Part shown: positions 26,163 to 35,148 of the stretch, one piece after another
How positions within the stretch are numbered: position 1 is the stretch's first letter
Layout of the letters: each line of letters opens with the position of its first letter
Source: CAWFXC01 sp963819735
GTDB lineage: Bacteria; Actinomycetota; Acidimicrobiia; IMCC26256; DASPTH01
Assembly (NCBI GenBank): GCA_963819735.1
Contig: CAWFXC010000001.1
Span: 1,240,001-1,304,000, forward strand
Reading direction: 5' to 3'
Length of the DNA stretch: 64,000 nucleotides
The notes under the pieces: model-generated
Told to the model about the DNA's origin: nothing
Database searches by the model: none
Seen by the model: the letters and a program-made list of their open reading frames with translations, nothing else
Translations under genes and position numbers: made by a program

Positions 26163-27125
26163 ATGAGCGCAGCCACCCCGACCCCTTCTCCGGCGGGCAT
26201 CCAGCTGCGCGGTCTCTCCAAATCGTTCGGCGCGGTGCGCGCGGTGCGGGGGATCGACGCGTCGATCGCGCCCGGCGAGACCGTGGCCCTGCTCGGCCCG
26301 AACGGCGCCGGCAAGTCGACGACGATCGACATGGTGTTGGGGCTGTCGAATCCCGATCGCGGCACGGTGACCGTGTTCGGGCTCCCGCCCCACGACGCAG
26401 TCCGTCGCGGCGCGATCGGCGGAATGCTCCAGACCGGTGAGCTGATCCGCGACCTCCGGGTGGGCGAGCTGGTCCGGATGATGGCGTCGCTCTACCCGAA
26501 CCCGCTCGACGTCGACGACGTGCTCGCGCTCACGGGTATCGGGGAGCTCACCGGCCGCCGGACCCACCGGCTCTCGGGGGGCGAGACGCAACGGGTCCGC
26601 TTCGCGATGGCCCTCGTCGCCAACCCCGATCTCCTGGTGCTCGACGAACCGACCGTCGCGCTCGACGTGCAGGGTCGTCACGATTTCTGGACAACCATGC
26701 GCGCTTTCGCCTCACGCGGCAAGACGGTGCTCTTCGCCACGCACTACCTCGACGAGGCCGACGCGTACGCCGACCGCATCATCCTCATGGCGCACGGCCG
26801 GGTCGTTGCCGACGGCCCACCGACCGAGATCAAGGCCACGGTGGGGCGGCGAACCATCCGCGTCACCCTGCCCGCCGTCACCGCCGACGAGCTCGCCGCG
26901 CTGCCGGGCGTCTCTGCCGTCGATCTGCGCGGCACGGCCGCGATCCTCGTGTGCGTCGACTCCGATCTCGCACTCCGCGCGCTCGTCGCCCGGTATCCCG
27001 GCGCGCGCGACATCGAAGTGCGCGGCGCCGGTCTCGACGAAGCGTTCCTCGAGCTCACCGGCGATCCCGACGACGATGCGGCCGCACCCGTCGACAACTC
27101 GGCCGACGACGGCGCAGCGCGATGA
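26163..27125 (+). CDS. ABC transporter ATP-binding protein
   Basis: A 320-residue ATPase: Walker A GPNGAGKST, signature LSGGETQR, Walker B LLVLDEPT, H-loop ATHYLDEAD. The C-terminal extension of about 90 residues is typical of drug or polyketide export ATPases (DrrA/CcmA-like). Its stop overlaps the start of the permease gene (ATGA), so the two make one exporter. It follows the surface-protein gene by 53 bases. Substrate unknown; self-resistance or lipid export are options. Confidence 0.94.
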   Translation: MSAATPTPSPAGIQLRGLSKSFGAVRAVRGIDASIAPGETVALLGPNGAGKSTTIDMVLGLSNPDRGTVTVFGLPPHDAVRRGAIGGMLQTGELIRDLRVGELVRMMASLYPNPLDVDDVLALTGIGELTGRRTHRLSGGETQRVRFAMALVANPDLLVLDEPTVALDVQGRHDFWTTMRAFASRGKTVLFATHYLDEADAYADRIILMAHGRVVADGPPTEIKATVGRRTIRVTLPAVTADELAALPGVSAVDLRGTAAILVCVDSDLALRALVARYPGARDIEVRGAGLDEAFLELTGDPDDDAAAPVDNSADDGAAR

Positions 27126-27850
27126 AGAGCGCGCTGTACACCCGCTTCGAGTTGCTCCGTACGTTCCGGAACGTGCGGTTCATGGTGTTGTCGCTGGGCT
27201 TCCCCCTCGTGCTGTTCCTCCTCGTCGCGGGGCCGAACCGCGACAAGACACTCGGAGGCATCCCGTTCCCCGTGTACTACATGGTCGGCATGGTGGCCTG
27301 GGGCACGATGTCGGCGATGCTGTCGAGCGGGGCCCGCATCGCCACCGAGCGCGCCGCGGGCTGGAACCGCCAACTCCGGATCACGCCGCTCGGGACCCGG
27401 AGCTACTTCCAGGCCAAGGTCACGAGCGCGTACGCGCTCGCCGGGCTGAGCATCGCGCTCCTGTTCCTCGCCGGCGTCGCCCTCGGCGTGAGCCTGACCC
27501 CCTCCGAATGGCTCACGATGACCGGCCTCGTACTCGTCGGGCTGATCCCGTTCGCGGTGATGGGCATCCTGCTCGGCCATCTCCTCACCCCGGAGTCCGT
27601 CGGCCCCGCGATCGGCGGCGTCACCGCGCTGCTCGCGCTCCTCGGCGGTGCCTACGGACCGATCGCCACGAGCGGTGCGCTCAAGGACCTGGTGCAGTTG
27701 CTGCCGTCGTACTGGTTGGTGCAGGCAGGGCAGGTCGCGCTCGGCGGCCAGGCCTGGGGCCGCGAAGGTTGGCTGGTCGTGGCGGCGTGGACCGTGGTGC
27801 TCGTGCGCCTCGCGGGCTGGGCGTACCGCCGCGACACGCATCGGGTCTAG
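27122..27850 (+). CDS. ABC-2 type permease
   Basis: A 242-residue membrane subunit with about six helices. It starts MKSALYTRFELLRTFRNVRF, then the helix MVLSLGFPLVLFLLVAGP, and carries ATERAAGWNRQLRITPLG, the conserved cytoplasmic loop of ABC-2 exporters, and ends near PSYWLVQAGQVALGG. Partner of the ATPase just upstream (4-base overlap). Confidence 0.92.
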   Translation: MKSALYTRFELLRTFRNVRFMVLSLGFPLVLFLLVAGPNRDKTLGGIPFPVYYMVGMVAWGTMSAMLSSGARIATERAAGWNRQLRITPLGTRSYFQAKVTSAYALAGLSIALLFLAGVALGVSLTPSEWLTMTGLVLVGLIPFAVMGILLGHLLTPESVGPAIGGVTALLALLGGAYGPIATSGALKDLVQLLPSYWLVQAGQVALGGQAWGREGWLVVAAWTVVLVRLAGWAYRRDTHRV

Positions 27851-27853
27851 CCG

Positions 27854-29125
27854 TCACCCGGGTGCGGCGCCGCCCAACGCGATCGCATCGCGTGCAGTTC
27901 CCGCGTTCGGGTCGACCGGCCCGGCCGGCGGGGGCGGCCCGAGCCGGAGCGCGGTGCGCAGCAGCACGATCCCGGCCAGGGTCGCGACCGCCCCACCCAC
28001 CAGCCCGAGGGTCTGCACACTCACGACTCCCAGTGCGATCGCGGCGAGCGGAGTCATGATGATGCCGGCGGTGGGCTCGATCGACTGGTTGAGCGCCATG
28101 ACGCGGCCGTGGTACTGCGCGGGTGCGTAGCGCTGGAGCAGCGTGCGCGCGGGCACGTAGAAGAACGCGGTGTCGACGCCCCAGAGGAAGATCCCGACGA
28201 ACGCCACCGGGAGCGAGTTCGTCCCGAGGTAGAGCGCGGCCGTCGCGCCCGACACGATCATGGCGATCGCCACGTAGCGCGGGCGGGCGACGCGCTCGCC
28301 CACCGCGGCGAGCACGATGCCGGTCGAGACGAGGCCGATGCCGAACACCGTCTGCAACAGCGCGAACACCGCATCGGATCGGCCGAGGACGTCGCGCACG
28401 TAGAGCGGCTCGAGCACACCGAAGAGTGCCCACAGGAGATACATGCACGCGGCGACGAACAGCGTCCAGCGCAGCCCGGCCGTGCGCCGCGCCAGGCGCA
28501 GTCCACTGCGCAATTCGTGCCACGTGTTCTGCGCGTGGTCGGACACCTCGCGGACGACCCGCGGGACGTGGATCCGCCACGCGACCAGCGCGCCGACGAG
28601 GAAGGTGCCTGCGTCGACGAAGAACGCGCCGGGGAGGCCCCACTGCGCGTTCACCACCGCGGCCACCACCGGCCCGACCACGATGGCCAGGTTCTGGGCG
28701 CCCGCGAGCAGCGCGTTGGCGGTGACCAACTGGTCGTCGGGCACGAGGCGGGGCGGGATCGCATCCAGCGCCGCCGCCGCCATGCCCTCGATCAAACCGA
28801 GGGGCAGCGCGAGCAGCACGATCGTCCGGTAGCTGTCGGCGCGGGTGAGCGCGAGCGCGTTGAGCACGCCCAGCAGGTTGGCGATGATCAATGCCCGCCG
28901 GGGGCCGAGGCGGTCGATCGGCACGCCGAGGAGCGGCCCGAGGAGCGCGCCCGGAATCGACAGCGCGATGAACAACACCGCGAGATCGCCGGCCGACGCA
29001 TCGAACTTGAACGCGGCGAAGCCCCAGATCGCGATGACCGCGATCCAACTCCCGGTTGCGTTGATCGCCTCCCCCGCGAGGAGCAGCGCGAACCCGCGTA
29101 CGCGCAGGACGCGCCACACGTGCAT
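27854..29125 (-). CDS. MFS transporter
   Basis: About 423 residues with twelve predicted helices in two halves. The loop after helix 2 reads GVPIDRLGPRRALI, the MFS signature, and NQSIEPTAGIIMTP lies in the second half. It resembles the MFS_3 / macrolide-efflux-like subfamily. Start ATG 29125, with GTG 29128 directly before it. It is convergent with the ABC permease (3 bases between stops). Confidence 0.9.
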   Translation of the reverse strand: MHVWRVLRVRGFALLLAGEAINATGSWIAVIAIWGFAAFKFDASAGDLAVLFIALSIPGALLGPLLGVPIDRLGPRRALIIANLLGVLNALALTRADSYRTIVLLALPLGLIEGMAAAALDAIPPRLVPDDQLVTANALLAGAQNLAIVVGPVVAAVVNAQWGLPGAFFVDAGTFLVGALVAWRIHVPRVVREVSDHAQNTWHELRSGLRLARRTAGLRWTLFVAACMYLLWALFGVLEPLYVRDVLGRSDAVFALLQTVFGIGLVSTGIVLAAVGERVARPRYVAIAMIVSGATAALYLGTNSLPVAFVGIFLWGVDTAFFYVPARTLLQRYAPAQYHGRVMALNQSIEPTAGIIMTPLAAIALGVVSVQTLGLVGGAVATLAGIVLLRTALRLGPPPPAGPVDPNAGTARDAIALGGAAPG

Positions 29126-29186
29126 CACCGAACGCTAACGGTGTCGGTCGTGGCGACGTGACCGAATTGCCGCGACGGTTCGAGGA

Positions 29187-30854
29187 CTACGGCGCGCTCG
29201 TCACCGGCACACTCGCCGGCAACGGGATGGTCGGCAGCGGAGCCTGCGTGGTCGCGGGCGCCGGTTGCGTCGTCGGCGGTGCCGGTTGCGTCGTTTGCGG
29301 TGCGGGTTGCGTCGTCGGGGGCGCCGGTTGCGTCGTTTGCGGTGCGGGTTGCGACGACGGCGGGGCGGGTTGCGTGGTGGCCGGCGCCGGCGCCCCCGTC
29401 GCGGGCGTCGAGCCGTCGGGTGCGGAAGCCGGCGCTGAGTCCTGGGTGTCGCCCCCGGCGTCGGCCGCGGCTTCCTCGCGGGCCGCGACGCGGGCCGCTC
29501 TCGATCGCGCCGGCGTGGAGGTCGCCGTCGTCGTCGGTGCCGCGGTCACCGTTGCGCCTGCCACCGTGGGTCGGCCCGATGGCGCGGTCGTGACGGCGGT
29601 GGGGTTCACGACCTCGACGTCGGGCCGGACGACGCGGTCGCCGCCGCCGGTTCCGACAACCGCGTACACGCCCACCGCGGTTCCGACTGCGAGCGCGGCC
29701 GCCACCGACACGTGACGCCACTGCAGTGAACGCGCGACGCGCGACAGATGCGTGACCGCGGTCGGAGCCGCGTCGGGCCCCGGCATCGGGATCGGGACCG
29801 GGATCAACGCCGCCGACGTGACCGCCGCCGGTGCCGCGGTTGCCACGCGGACCGGCACGTCACGCTCGTCCAGCGCGGCCACGAATGCATCGGTCCAGGC
29901 TTCGATCGAGTGCCCGGTGGCGACCGCGGCCCGCGATGCCTCGCCCAGCTCCGCGAGCTGCCGAGCATCGCGGCGCGACAGATCCACCACGCGCTCCGCG
30001 AGCTCGTGCGCGTCGCCGGGTCGGAACGCCGTCGGGACCGACGCGGCGTCGAACAGCGCGGCGAGCCCGACGTTCGACGACAGCACCGGGATCCGGCGCG
30101 CCATCGCCTCGAGCAGCGCCCGATCCGAGCTCTCGGTGTTCGACCCGTCGACGAACGCGTGGAATCCGCCCATCGCCCCGACCGTGAACGCGCCGCCGCG
30201 GGCCACGACCGATTCGCCGAGCGCGAAGTCCTGGACGAAGACGTCGAAGCGAGTCGGATCGATCGTGTCGTCGGGGTCGGTCGCGCACACCGTCAGCCGG
30301 GTGTCGACCCCGGCGGCCCGCACCATCGCCACCGACCGCAGCGCGACGAGGAACGCGTCGGAATCACCTCGGTGGCCGAGGAGCGCGAGCTCGAGTGGTG
30401 TTCGCGGGAGCCGCGAGCACGCCGCGTCACCCGAGGTATCCATGTCGATGCCGGCACCGAGGGTCCACGTCGGAATGGTGGGAGCCGCCCGGTCGGAGCC
30501 GGGCTCCGGCCACGTGGCGAGCACGCCGTCGACGAATCCCGGCGGCGCATCAGCCCGACGAAGGGAGGGTGGGATCTCGATACGACGGCCCCGGTCCCAC
30601 CACAGGAATCGAATGCCACCCGCGCCCACGATGGGCGCGAGCAGATCGAGCTCCGCCGCGTCGCCGTCGGCCACCACCACCAGCTGGTCTCCACCGAACT
30701 CCTCCAGCACGCCCGGAAGCGCGGGATCGGCGTGGTCGATGAACCGGGGGTGGACGCCGCGCGACTCGAGCGCCCGCACCTGCGCGACCGTGAGCCCCAC
30801 GCCGATCGGTCCGGCACCCGGGAGCGCGACGAAGAGGACGCCGCGATCCGTCAT
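29187..30854 (-). CDS. glycosyltransferase-like protein with a membrane helix and Pro/Thr repeat tail
   Basis: A 555-residue protein of unusual layout. Residues 1-330 look like a GT-B glycosyltransferase: VALPGAGPIGVGLTVAQVRA at the start and SSDRALLEAMARRIPVLSSN in the donor-binding half, as in GT4. A single hydrophobic segment follows (VSVAAALAVGTAVGVYAVVG, around residue 385), then a long Ala/Thr/Pro tail with seven copies of a PAPxTTQ heptad. If the N-terminus is cytosolic, the tail would be outside the cell. No catalytic residue can be assigned with confidence, so it may be a non-catalytic relative. Confidence 0.65.
   Translation of the reverse strand: MTDRGVLFVALPGAGPIGVGLTVAQVRALESRGVHPRFIDHADPALPGVLEEFGGDQLVVVADGDAAELDLLAPIVGAGGIRFLWWDRGRRIEIPPSLRRADAPPGFVDGVLATWPEPGSDRAAPTIPTWTLGAGIDMDTSGDAACSRLPRTPLELALLGHRGDSDAFLVALRSVAMVRAAGVDTRLTVCATDPDDTIDPTRFDVFVQDFALGESVVARGGAFTVGAMGGFHAFVDGSNTESSDRALLEAMARRIPVLSSNVGLAALFDAASVPTAFRPGDAHELAERVVDLSRRDARQLAELGEASRAAVATGHSIEAWTDAFVAALDERDVPVRVATAAPAAVTSAALIPVPIPMPGPDAAPTAVTHLSRVARSLQWRHVSVAAALAVGTAVGVYAVVGTGGGDRVVRPDVEVVNPTAVTTAPSGRPTVAGATVTAAPTTTATSTPARSRAARVAAREEAAADAGGDTQDSAPASAPDGSTPATGAPAPATTQPAPPSSQPAPQTTQPAPPTTQPAPQTTQPAPPTTQPAPATTQAPLPTIPLPASVPVTSAP
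29244..29390 (-). repeat. 21-bp tandem repeat coding for PAPxTTQ heptads
   Basis: Seven near-identical 21-bp units in the 3' end of the glycosyltransferase-like gene, alternating PAPPTTQ and PAPQTTQ with two variants. The unit-to-unit DNA identity suggests expansion by slippage. Confidence 0.85.
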
Positions 30855-31055
30855 GCCGCGATCCGTCCGACCCGGTCGGGGAGACCGGTGTCGTCACCGC
30901 GGAATGGACAACGCACCAACGGTTCTGCCCTCACGACCGCTCGAAGTTCCGATGACCGAGCGAGCGTCATCGCATGGAGGCCCCCGGGTCGGCTCCGGCC
31001 GGCTCGGGAACGTGTTGCGGGTCATTCAACCGGCCCGCATCCAGGTCTGCAACCG

Positions 31056-32066
31056 TCACCGGCGAATGGCCCAGGCCGGACGGGCCAAGGGGCGCTCGTT
31101 GCGCCCGACGACCTGGGCGGGAAAGCCGTCGACGACCGCGTCGTCGTCGAAGTGGGAGCGCTGCTTGACCACCGCGCCCGCCCGGATCAGCACGTTGGCG
31201 CCGATCCGGCTCCAGTCACAGACGATCGCGCCCGCCTCGACGACCGACCCGGCGCCGATGTGGCAACCGTGGATCATGGCGCCGGGTCCGATCACCACGC
31301 CGTCGGCGATCACGAGATCGTTGTCGGGGAGCAGGTGGAGCACGGTGTTCTCGAGGATCTCCACGTCGTTGCCGATGCGTACCGGCCCGTGCGAGTCGCC
31401 GATGATCTTCACGCCCGCCCCGATGATCGTGCGCTCGCCCACGACGACGTCGCCGGTGATCTCGGCCGAGGCGAACAGCGTGGCGGTCGACGCGATCGTC
31501 GGCGTGATCGAACCGAACGCGTGAAGTTGTCCCATGATCGCGGCGGGCTCCTCTCGGGGTTCGACGGGCAAGTGCGTCTCGGGGGGGAGCCTGAGGTCGC
31601 CCCCGCGCAGCACGGTCAGACGGCGGAGGTCGTCGTCGGTCACCCGGCGGATCACCCGGGCCGGGCGACCGACCGCGACGACGTCGTCGGGCAGCGACAT
31701 GCCGGAGGGCACGAGTGTGCCTTCGCCGAGGAACACCCGGTCGCCCAGCCGGGCACCCGGCATGAGCACCGATGCGTTGCCGATCTCACAGAGATCACCG
31801 ACGGTGGCGCCCAGCACGACGCACCGATGACCGAAGACGGTCCGGCGGCCGATCTTCGTCGCGCACCCACCGCGGCCCACCACCACGCACTGCTCGAGGA
31901 TGGCGGACCCGGCTCCGACCACGAGGGCACCCTCGGCACCACGGGCGACCGCGGCCTGGGCGAGTACCGCATCCGGGCCCATCCGGACGTCGCCGAGCAC
32001 GACGGCGGACCCGGCGAGCGAAGGCGCGGCAGTGTCGATCGGGCGATCGTAGATCGACGCGATCAG
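31056..32066 (-). CDS. double hexapeptide-repeat protein (gamma-carbonic-anhydrase-like, tandem modules)
   Basis: Two left-handed beta-helix modules in one frame. Module 1 starts IASIYDRPIDTAAPSLAGSA, as gamma-carbonic anhydrases do; module 2 starts MGQLHAFGSITPTIASTATL (ATG 31535) with its own hexapeptide turns. The three metal His of gamma-CA are not clearly kept (module 1 has only FGHRC; module 2 has IGDSHGP and MIHGCHIGAG). The start is unresolved: no ATG, GTG or TTG lies in frame before the conserved region, so CTG 32066 or a frameshift in the overlap with the upstream gene is needed. Acyl or nucleotidyl transferase roles are also possible for this fold. Confidence 0.65.
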   Translation of the reverse strand: MIASIYDRPIDTAAPSLAGSAVVLGDVRMGPDAVLAQAAVARGAEGALVVGAGSAILEQCVVVGRGGCATKIGRRTVFGHRCVVLGATVGDLCEIGNASVLMPGARLGDRVFLGEGTLVPSGMSLPDDVVAVGRPARVIRRVTDDDLRRLTVLRGGDLRLPPETHLPVEPREEPAAIMGQLHAFGSITPTIASTATLFASAEITGDVVVGERTIIGAGVKIIGDSHGPVRIGNDVEILENTVLHLLPDNDLVIADGVVIGPGAMIHGCHIGAGSVVEAGAIVCDWSRIGANVLIRAGAVVKQRSHFDDDAVVDGFPAQVVGRNERPLARPAWAIRR

Positions 32067-32079
32067 CGACGACGCGGGT

Positions 32080-32676
32080 TCAGCCGGTCGGCCGCTCGAC
32101 GTCGTCCCGGATCGTGGTGAGCGTGGCCCGGAAGATGTGGGCGACGAACGGCCGGACGAGCCGCCAGTACCGGAGGAACCGACGACGCGACTCCGCGTCG
32201 GTCGTGGTCGTGCGGCACTCGTAGGTGAGGAGCGTCGCGGCTGCTCCGTACGGGAGGACGGAGAAGTCGGCCACGAGCTTGCCCCAACCGGGTTCGTCGA
32301 ACGCGGGGAAGTCGACGGGCGCGACGTCGCGCCATTCGATGTCGGGCTGCCAGAACCGCCCGACCGCGCCGAACGCGAGCTCGCGCCCCGGTTGCTCGCC
32401 GAGCACGCTCCATCCGGGCAACGCATCACCCTCGGCGAGCACCAGTCGCCGCGGCGCACCGATCGGCTTGCCGGACAGGCGGGCCGGAAGCCCGCGCATC
32501 CACATGGCGGTGTCGAGCAACGGTGTATGCACGCCGAGAAAGTCGAGCTCCCGGGCAGCGGCGAACGTCCGCTCCGGTTCGGCCTGCACGATGAGATGCT
32601 CGGCGATGCCGGCCACGTAGGTCGGCATCAAGCCGTCGATCAGCAGTGGCGTCGCGATCCGTTCGTTGGCTCCCAT
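32080..32676 (-). CDS. SRPBCC-like hypothetical protein
   Basis: A 198-residue protein, MGANERIATPLLIDGLMPTY, with the alternating strand pattern of the START/polyketide-cyclase fold: EHLIVQAEPERTFAAAREL near the N-terminus, and YGAAATLLTYECRTTTTDAE followed by RRFLRYWRLVRPFVAHIF at the C-terminus. Such proteins bind hydrophobic ligands. Its stop lies 13 bases before the first possible codon of the hexapeptide gene, so the two are probably co-transcribed. Confidence 0.7.
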   Translation of the reverse strand: MGANERIATPLLIDGLMPTYVAGIAEHLIVQAEPERTFAAARELDFLGVHTPLLDTAMWMRGLPARLSGKPIGAPRRLVLAEGDALPGWSVLGEQPGRELAFGAVGRFWQPDIEWRDVAPVDFPAFDEPGWGKLVADFSVLPYGAAATLLTYECRTTTTDAESRRRFLRYWRLVRPFVAHIFRATLTTIRDDVERPTG

Positions 32677-32735
32677 CTCCCCCTATCCCCCGAGGGGGCT
32701 GCGCCGAAACGGAGACCCGCCCGGAACCGTCACCG

Positions 32736-34572
32736 TCATCTGATCGTGATCGTGCCCACCAGCGTCTCTTCGTCGATCGGGGTGAGGAGGGCACGGGCCG
32801 TGATGCGCCACTGCCCGGCCAACGGGATCACCACTCCGGTCGACAAGTAGTGACCCTGACCCGCCTTGATGAGCGGGACGTCGAGCGGCGCGATGCCCTT
32901 GGACGGGAGGTCGAGGGTGAGCTTGAGATCGAGCGGCGTCGTGAGGCCACCGGACGCAACCAGCGTGTTCACGTGTACGTCGTTGCTCCCCGTCGAACCG
33001 GGCGCGAGCGTGACGTCCACCCAGATCTTGTCGGACTTGAGCGTCACGTCGGTCGAGCCCTGGGCGAAGTCGAGCGTCTTCGAGCGCGGTGCGGCCCGGC
33101 TGCGCGTTCACAAGCAGCGCGGAAACGGCGAGGATGACCAGCGCCAGGAACACCTCGAACGAGACCGCGCGCCGCAGCGATCGGCGCTCGAACTCTTCGT
33201 CGATGTCGTCGTAGTCATCGTCGCCTCCGTCGGATGGTTCGGCGACCGGGATCTGCGTGCCCACCCCACCACCGGGCATCGAGTCGTCGGCGGCGCCCGA
33301 GATCACGGGAACCGTCGGCGGGTCGATCACCGGCCGGCGGAACACGTAGTTGGTGATCTGCCGGCTCCGCGACGCCACGATGATCAGCACCGCGAAGCCC
33401 GCGAGCTTGATCACCAGCAGTTGCCCGAAGTCGGTCCGCTTGAACGCTTCGAGCCCGCCGACCTGCCGCCAGGTCTGGTACGCGCCAGAAGCGATGAGCG
33501 CTCCGACGCAGTAGAAGGCGATCCGTGAGAACCGGGGGATGATCTCACGCTGCTCGTCGAAGCTGCGCGATGACGCGAGCACTGCGGCTACGAGAATGAT
33601 CAGGCCTCCGATCCACACCGACATCGCCGCAAGGTGGATCCAGTCGGCCACGAGCGCGATCGGCACGAAGTTGCCGACGTCGGCGTGGCCGGCGAGGCCG
33701 AACGTCAAGAGGATGCTTGCCGCGAGAACGGCGGCGGCAAGTCGCCACCACGGGCGCGCTGCAGGAGGCGATTCGTTGTCGCGATGCCGGAACCAGACGA
33801 CCAACATCGGCGCGGTCAGCGCGAGCAGCACGAGGCGCGCCACGGTGACGTGACCAAAGTGCGTGTGGAGTACGTCGCTGATCACGCTCGATTTGAATAT
33901 TTCGCCGAGGCCGAGGCCGCCACCGTAGGGACCCTCGAGCAGCAGCGAGATGAGCGTGCCGGCGAACAGTGCGCCCCACCCCGACCACACCAGCACCCGG
34001 GCGCGACGCGACGAGGTGCCGCGGGGCCAGACGAGAACCAGGAACGCGGCCACCCCGATGAACAGGGCGAGGGCGGTGAACACGAACCAGCGCGCGACCC
34101 CGTAGATCACGCCGACGACCCGGCTCCCGCCCTCCTTGCTCAACAGGTTGCCGGCGAGTGCCTGCACCTGCGGCGCGGTCGCGTTGGCGGCGGTTCCCAC
34201 CTGGAAGGTGAACGAACCTTGGACCGGATGGGAGTCGGCCGAGATCACCCGCCACGTGACGACGTACGCGCCGTTCGGCAACTTCGAACGGATCGGCACC
34301 TGCACGACGTCGGCCGAGGTCTTCGTGGTCGCGCCGGTGTCGATGCGCTTCCCGGTGGTGTCGTAGAGCCGTACCGCGCCGAGCGAAGCCTCGACGTTCT
34401 CGTTGAACCGGAGCGTGATGTCGGTGGGGGGCTTCAGCAGGATCTGACTCCCGGCGGGAGTCGTCGACAGGAGCACCGCGTGGGCGAACGCCGGTGCTGC
34501 GCTCCCCACCACGAACGCGGCGACGAGACCCATCCCGAGCAGGAGGCGTCTCACGCGGCGACGAGGGTGCAT
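32736..34572 (-). CDS. CopC-CopD copper protein fusion (frameshifted near 3' end)
   Basis: Exported copper-binding and copper-transport fusion, about 612 residues after frame repair. A signal peptide ends AAPAFA, so the mature protein starts HAVLLSTTPAGSQ, and DSHPVQGSFTF supplies the second CopC ligand pair. Eight or so CopD helices follow, including ADWIHLAAMSVWIGGL, then an acidic loop and a last helix ending VNAQPGRTA. The C-terminal beta domain (LDFAQGSTDVTLKSDKIWVD onward, 33-32.7 kb) is in another frame: one extra base at about 33085-33095 must be removed to join them. As written, translation runs into about 130 non-native residues. It is last in a three-gene copper operon. Confidence 0.88.
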
Positions 34573-34581
34573 CGTTCCTCT

Positions 34582-35148
34582 TTACCCCTTCTTGGCCTTG
34601 CCCGTGAGCTTCAGCACCGGCGCTGGCGTGTCGGGCGCGGGCGCACCCTTGACCGGTACTTCGATCCACCGGACGACGGAGCCGTCGCTGTACGTCTGCA
34701 GCGTCTTGAACGTGAGCGAACCTGCGTTCGACGGGAGCTGACCGACGAGCACGGTGAACAGGTCGAACTGACCGGGCGGGATTCCTGCGCCCGTGGCCGT
34801 CCACGTGATCTTCGACACCGCTTCGGTGATCGTGCCGTCGTCGGTCGTGACCGGCTTCGCCAACTTCGACGTGACGACGGTGCCGTTCCATCCGGGCTTG
34901 GTCTGGGGGTAGACCGAAAGCAGCGGCGCATTCGTCGGGAAGTTGACCTCGAGCGAGGTCACGTTGGCGTTGTCGGTGGTCTCATTCGGCGTCGAGAAGC
35001 TGAAGACGACGTCGGACGCGCCCTTCGGCAGCGCCGGCGGCTGCAGCGTGACGTGCGCCCACGCAGTCCCCGCACCCGCCGCGACGATCGCCACCGCGGC
35101 GAACATGACGACGGCGAGGGCCGCGAGTCGACGTGCTCGGACCTTCAT
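34582..35148 (-). CDS. YcnI-like copper-binding protein (DUF1775)
   Basis: A 188-residue exported protein: signal peptide ending GTAWA, mature start HVTLQPPALPKGASDVVFSF, which is the YcnI N-terminal His that binds Cu(II) in characterised members. The core contains FSTPNETTDNANVTSLEVNF and the C-terminus is Lys-rich. ATG 35148 shares one base with the upstream stop (TGATG). It sits between the unknown His-rich membrane protein and CopC-CopD, a setting known for YcnI. Confidence 0.9.
   Translation of the reverse strand: MKVRARRLAALAVVMFAAVAIVAAGAGTAWAHVTLQPPALPKGASDVVFSFSTPNETTDNANVTSLEVNFPTNAPLLSVYPQTKPGWNGTVVTSKLAKPVTTDDGTITEAVSKITWTATGAGIPPGQFDLFTVLVGQLPSNAGSLTFKTLQTYSDGSVVRWIEVPVKGAPAPDTPAPVLKLTGKAKKG

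Noticed and set aside
23925..27125. A 1066-residue plus-strand frame covering the surface protein and the ABC ATPase
   Set aside because: Only its last 320 residues are protein-like (the ATPase); the first part is an off-frame reading of the surface-protein repeats.
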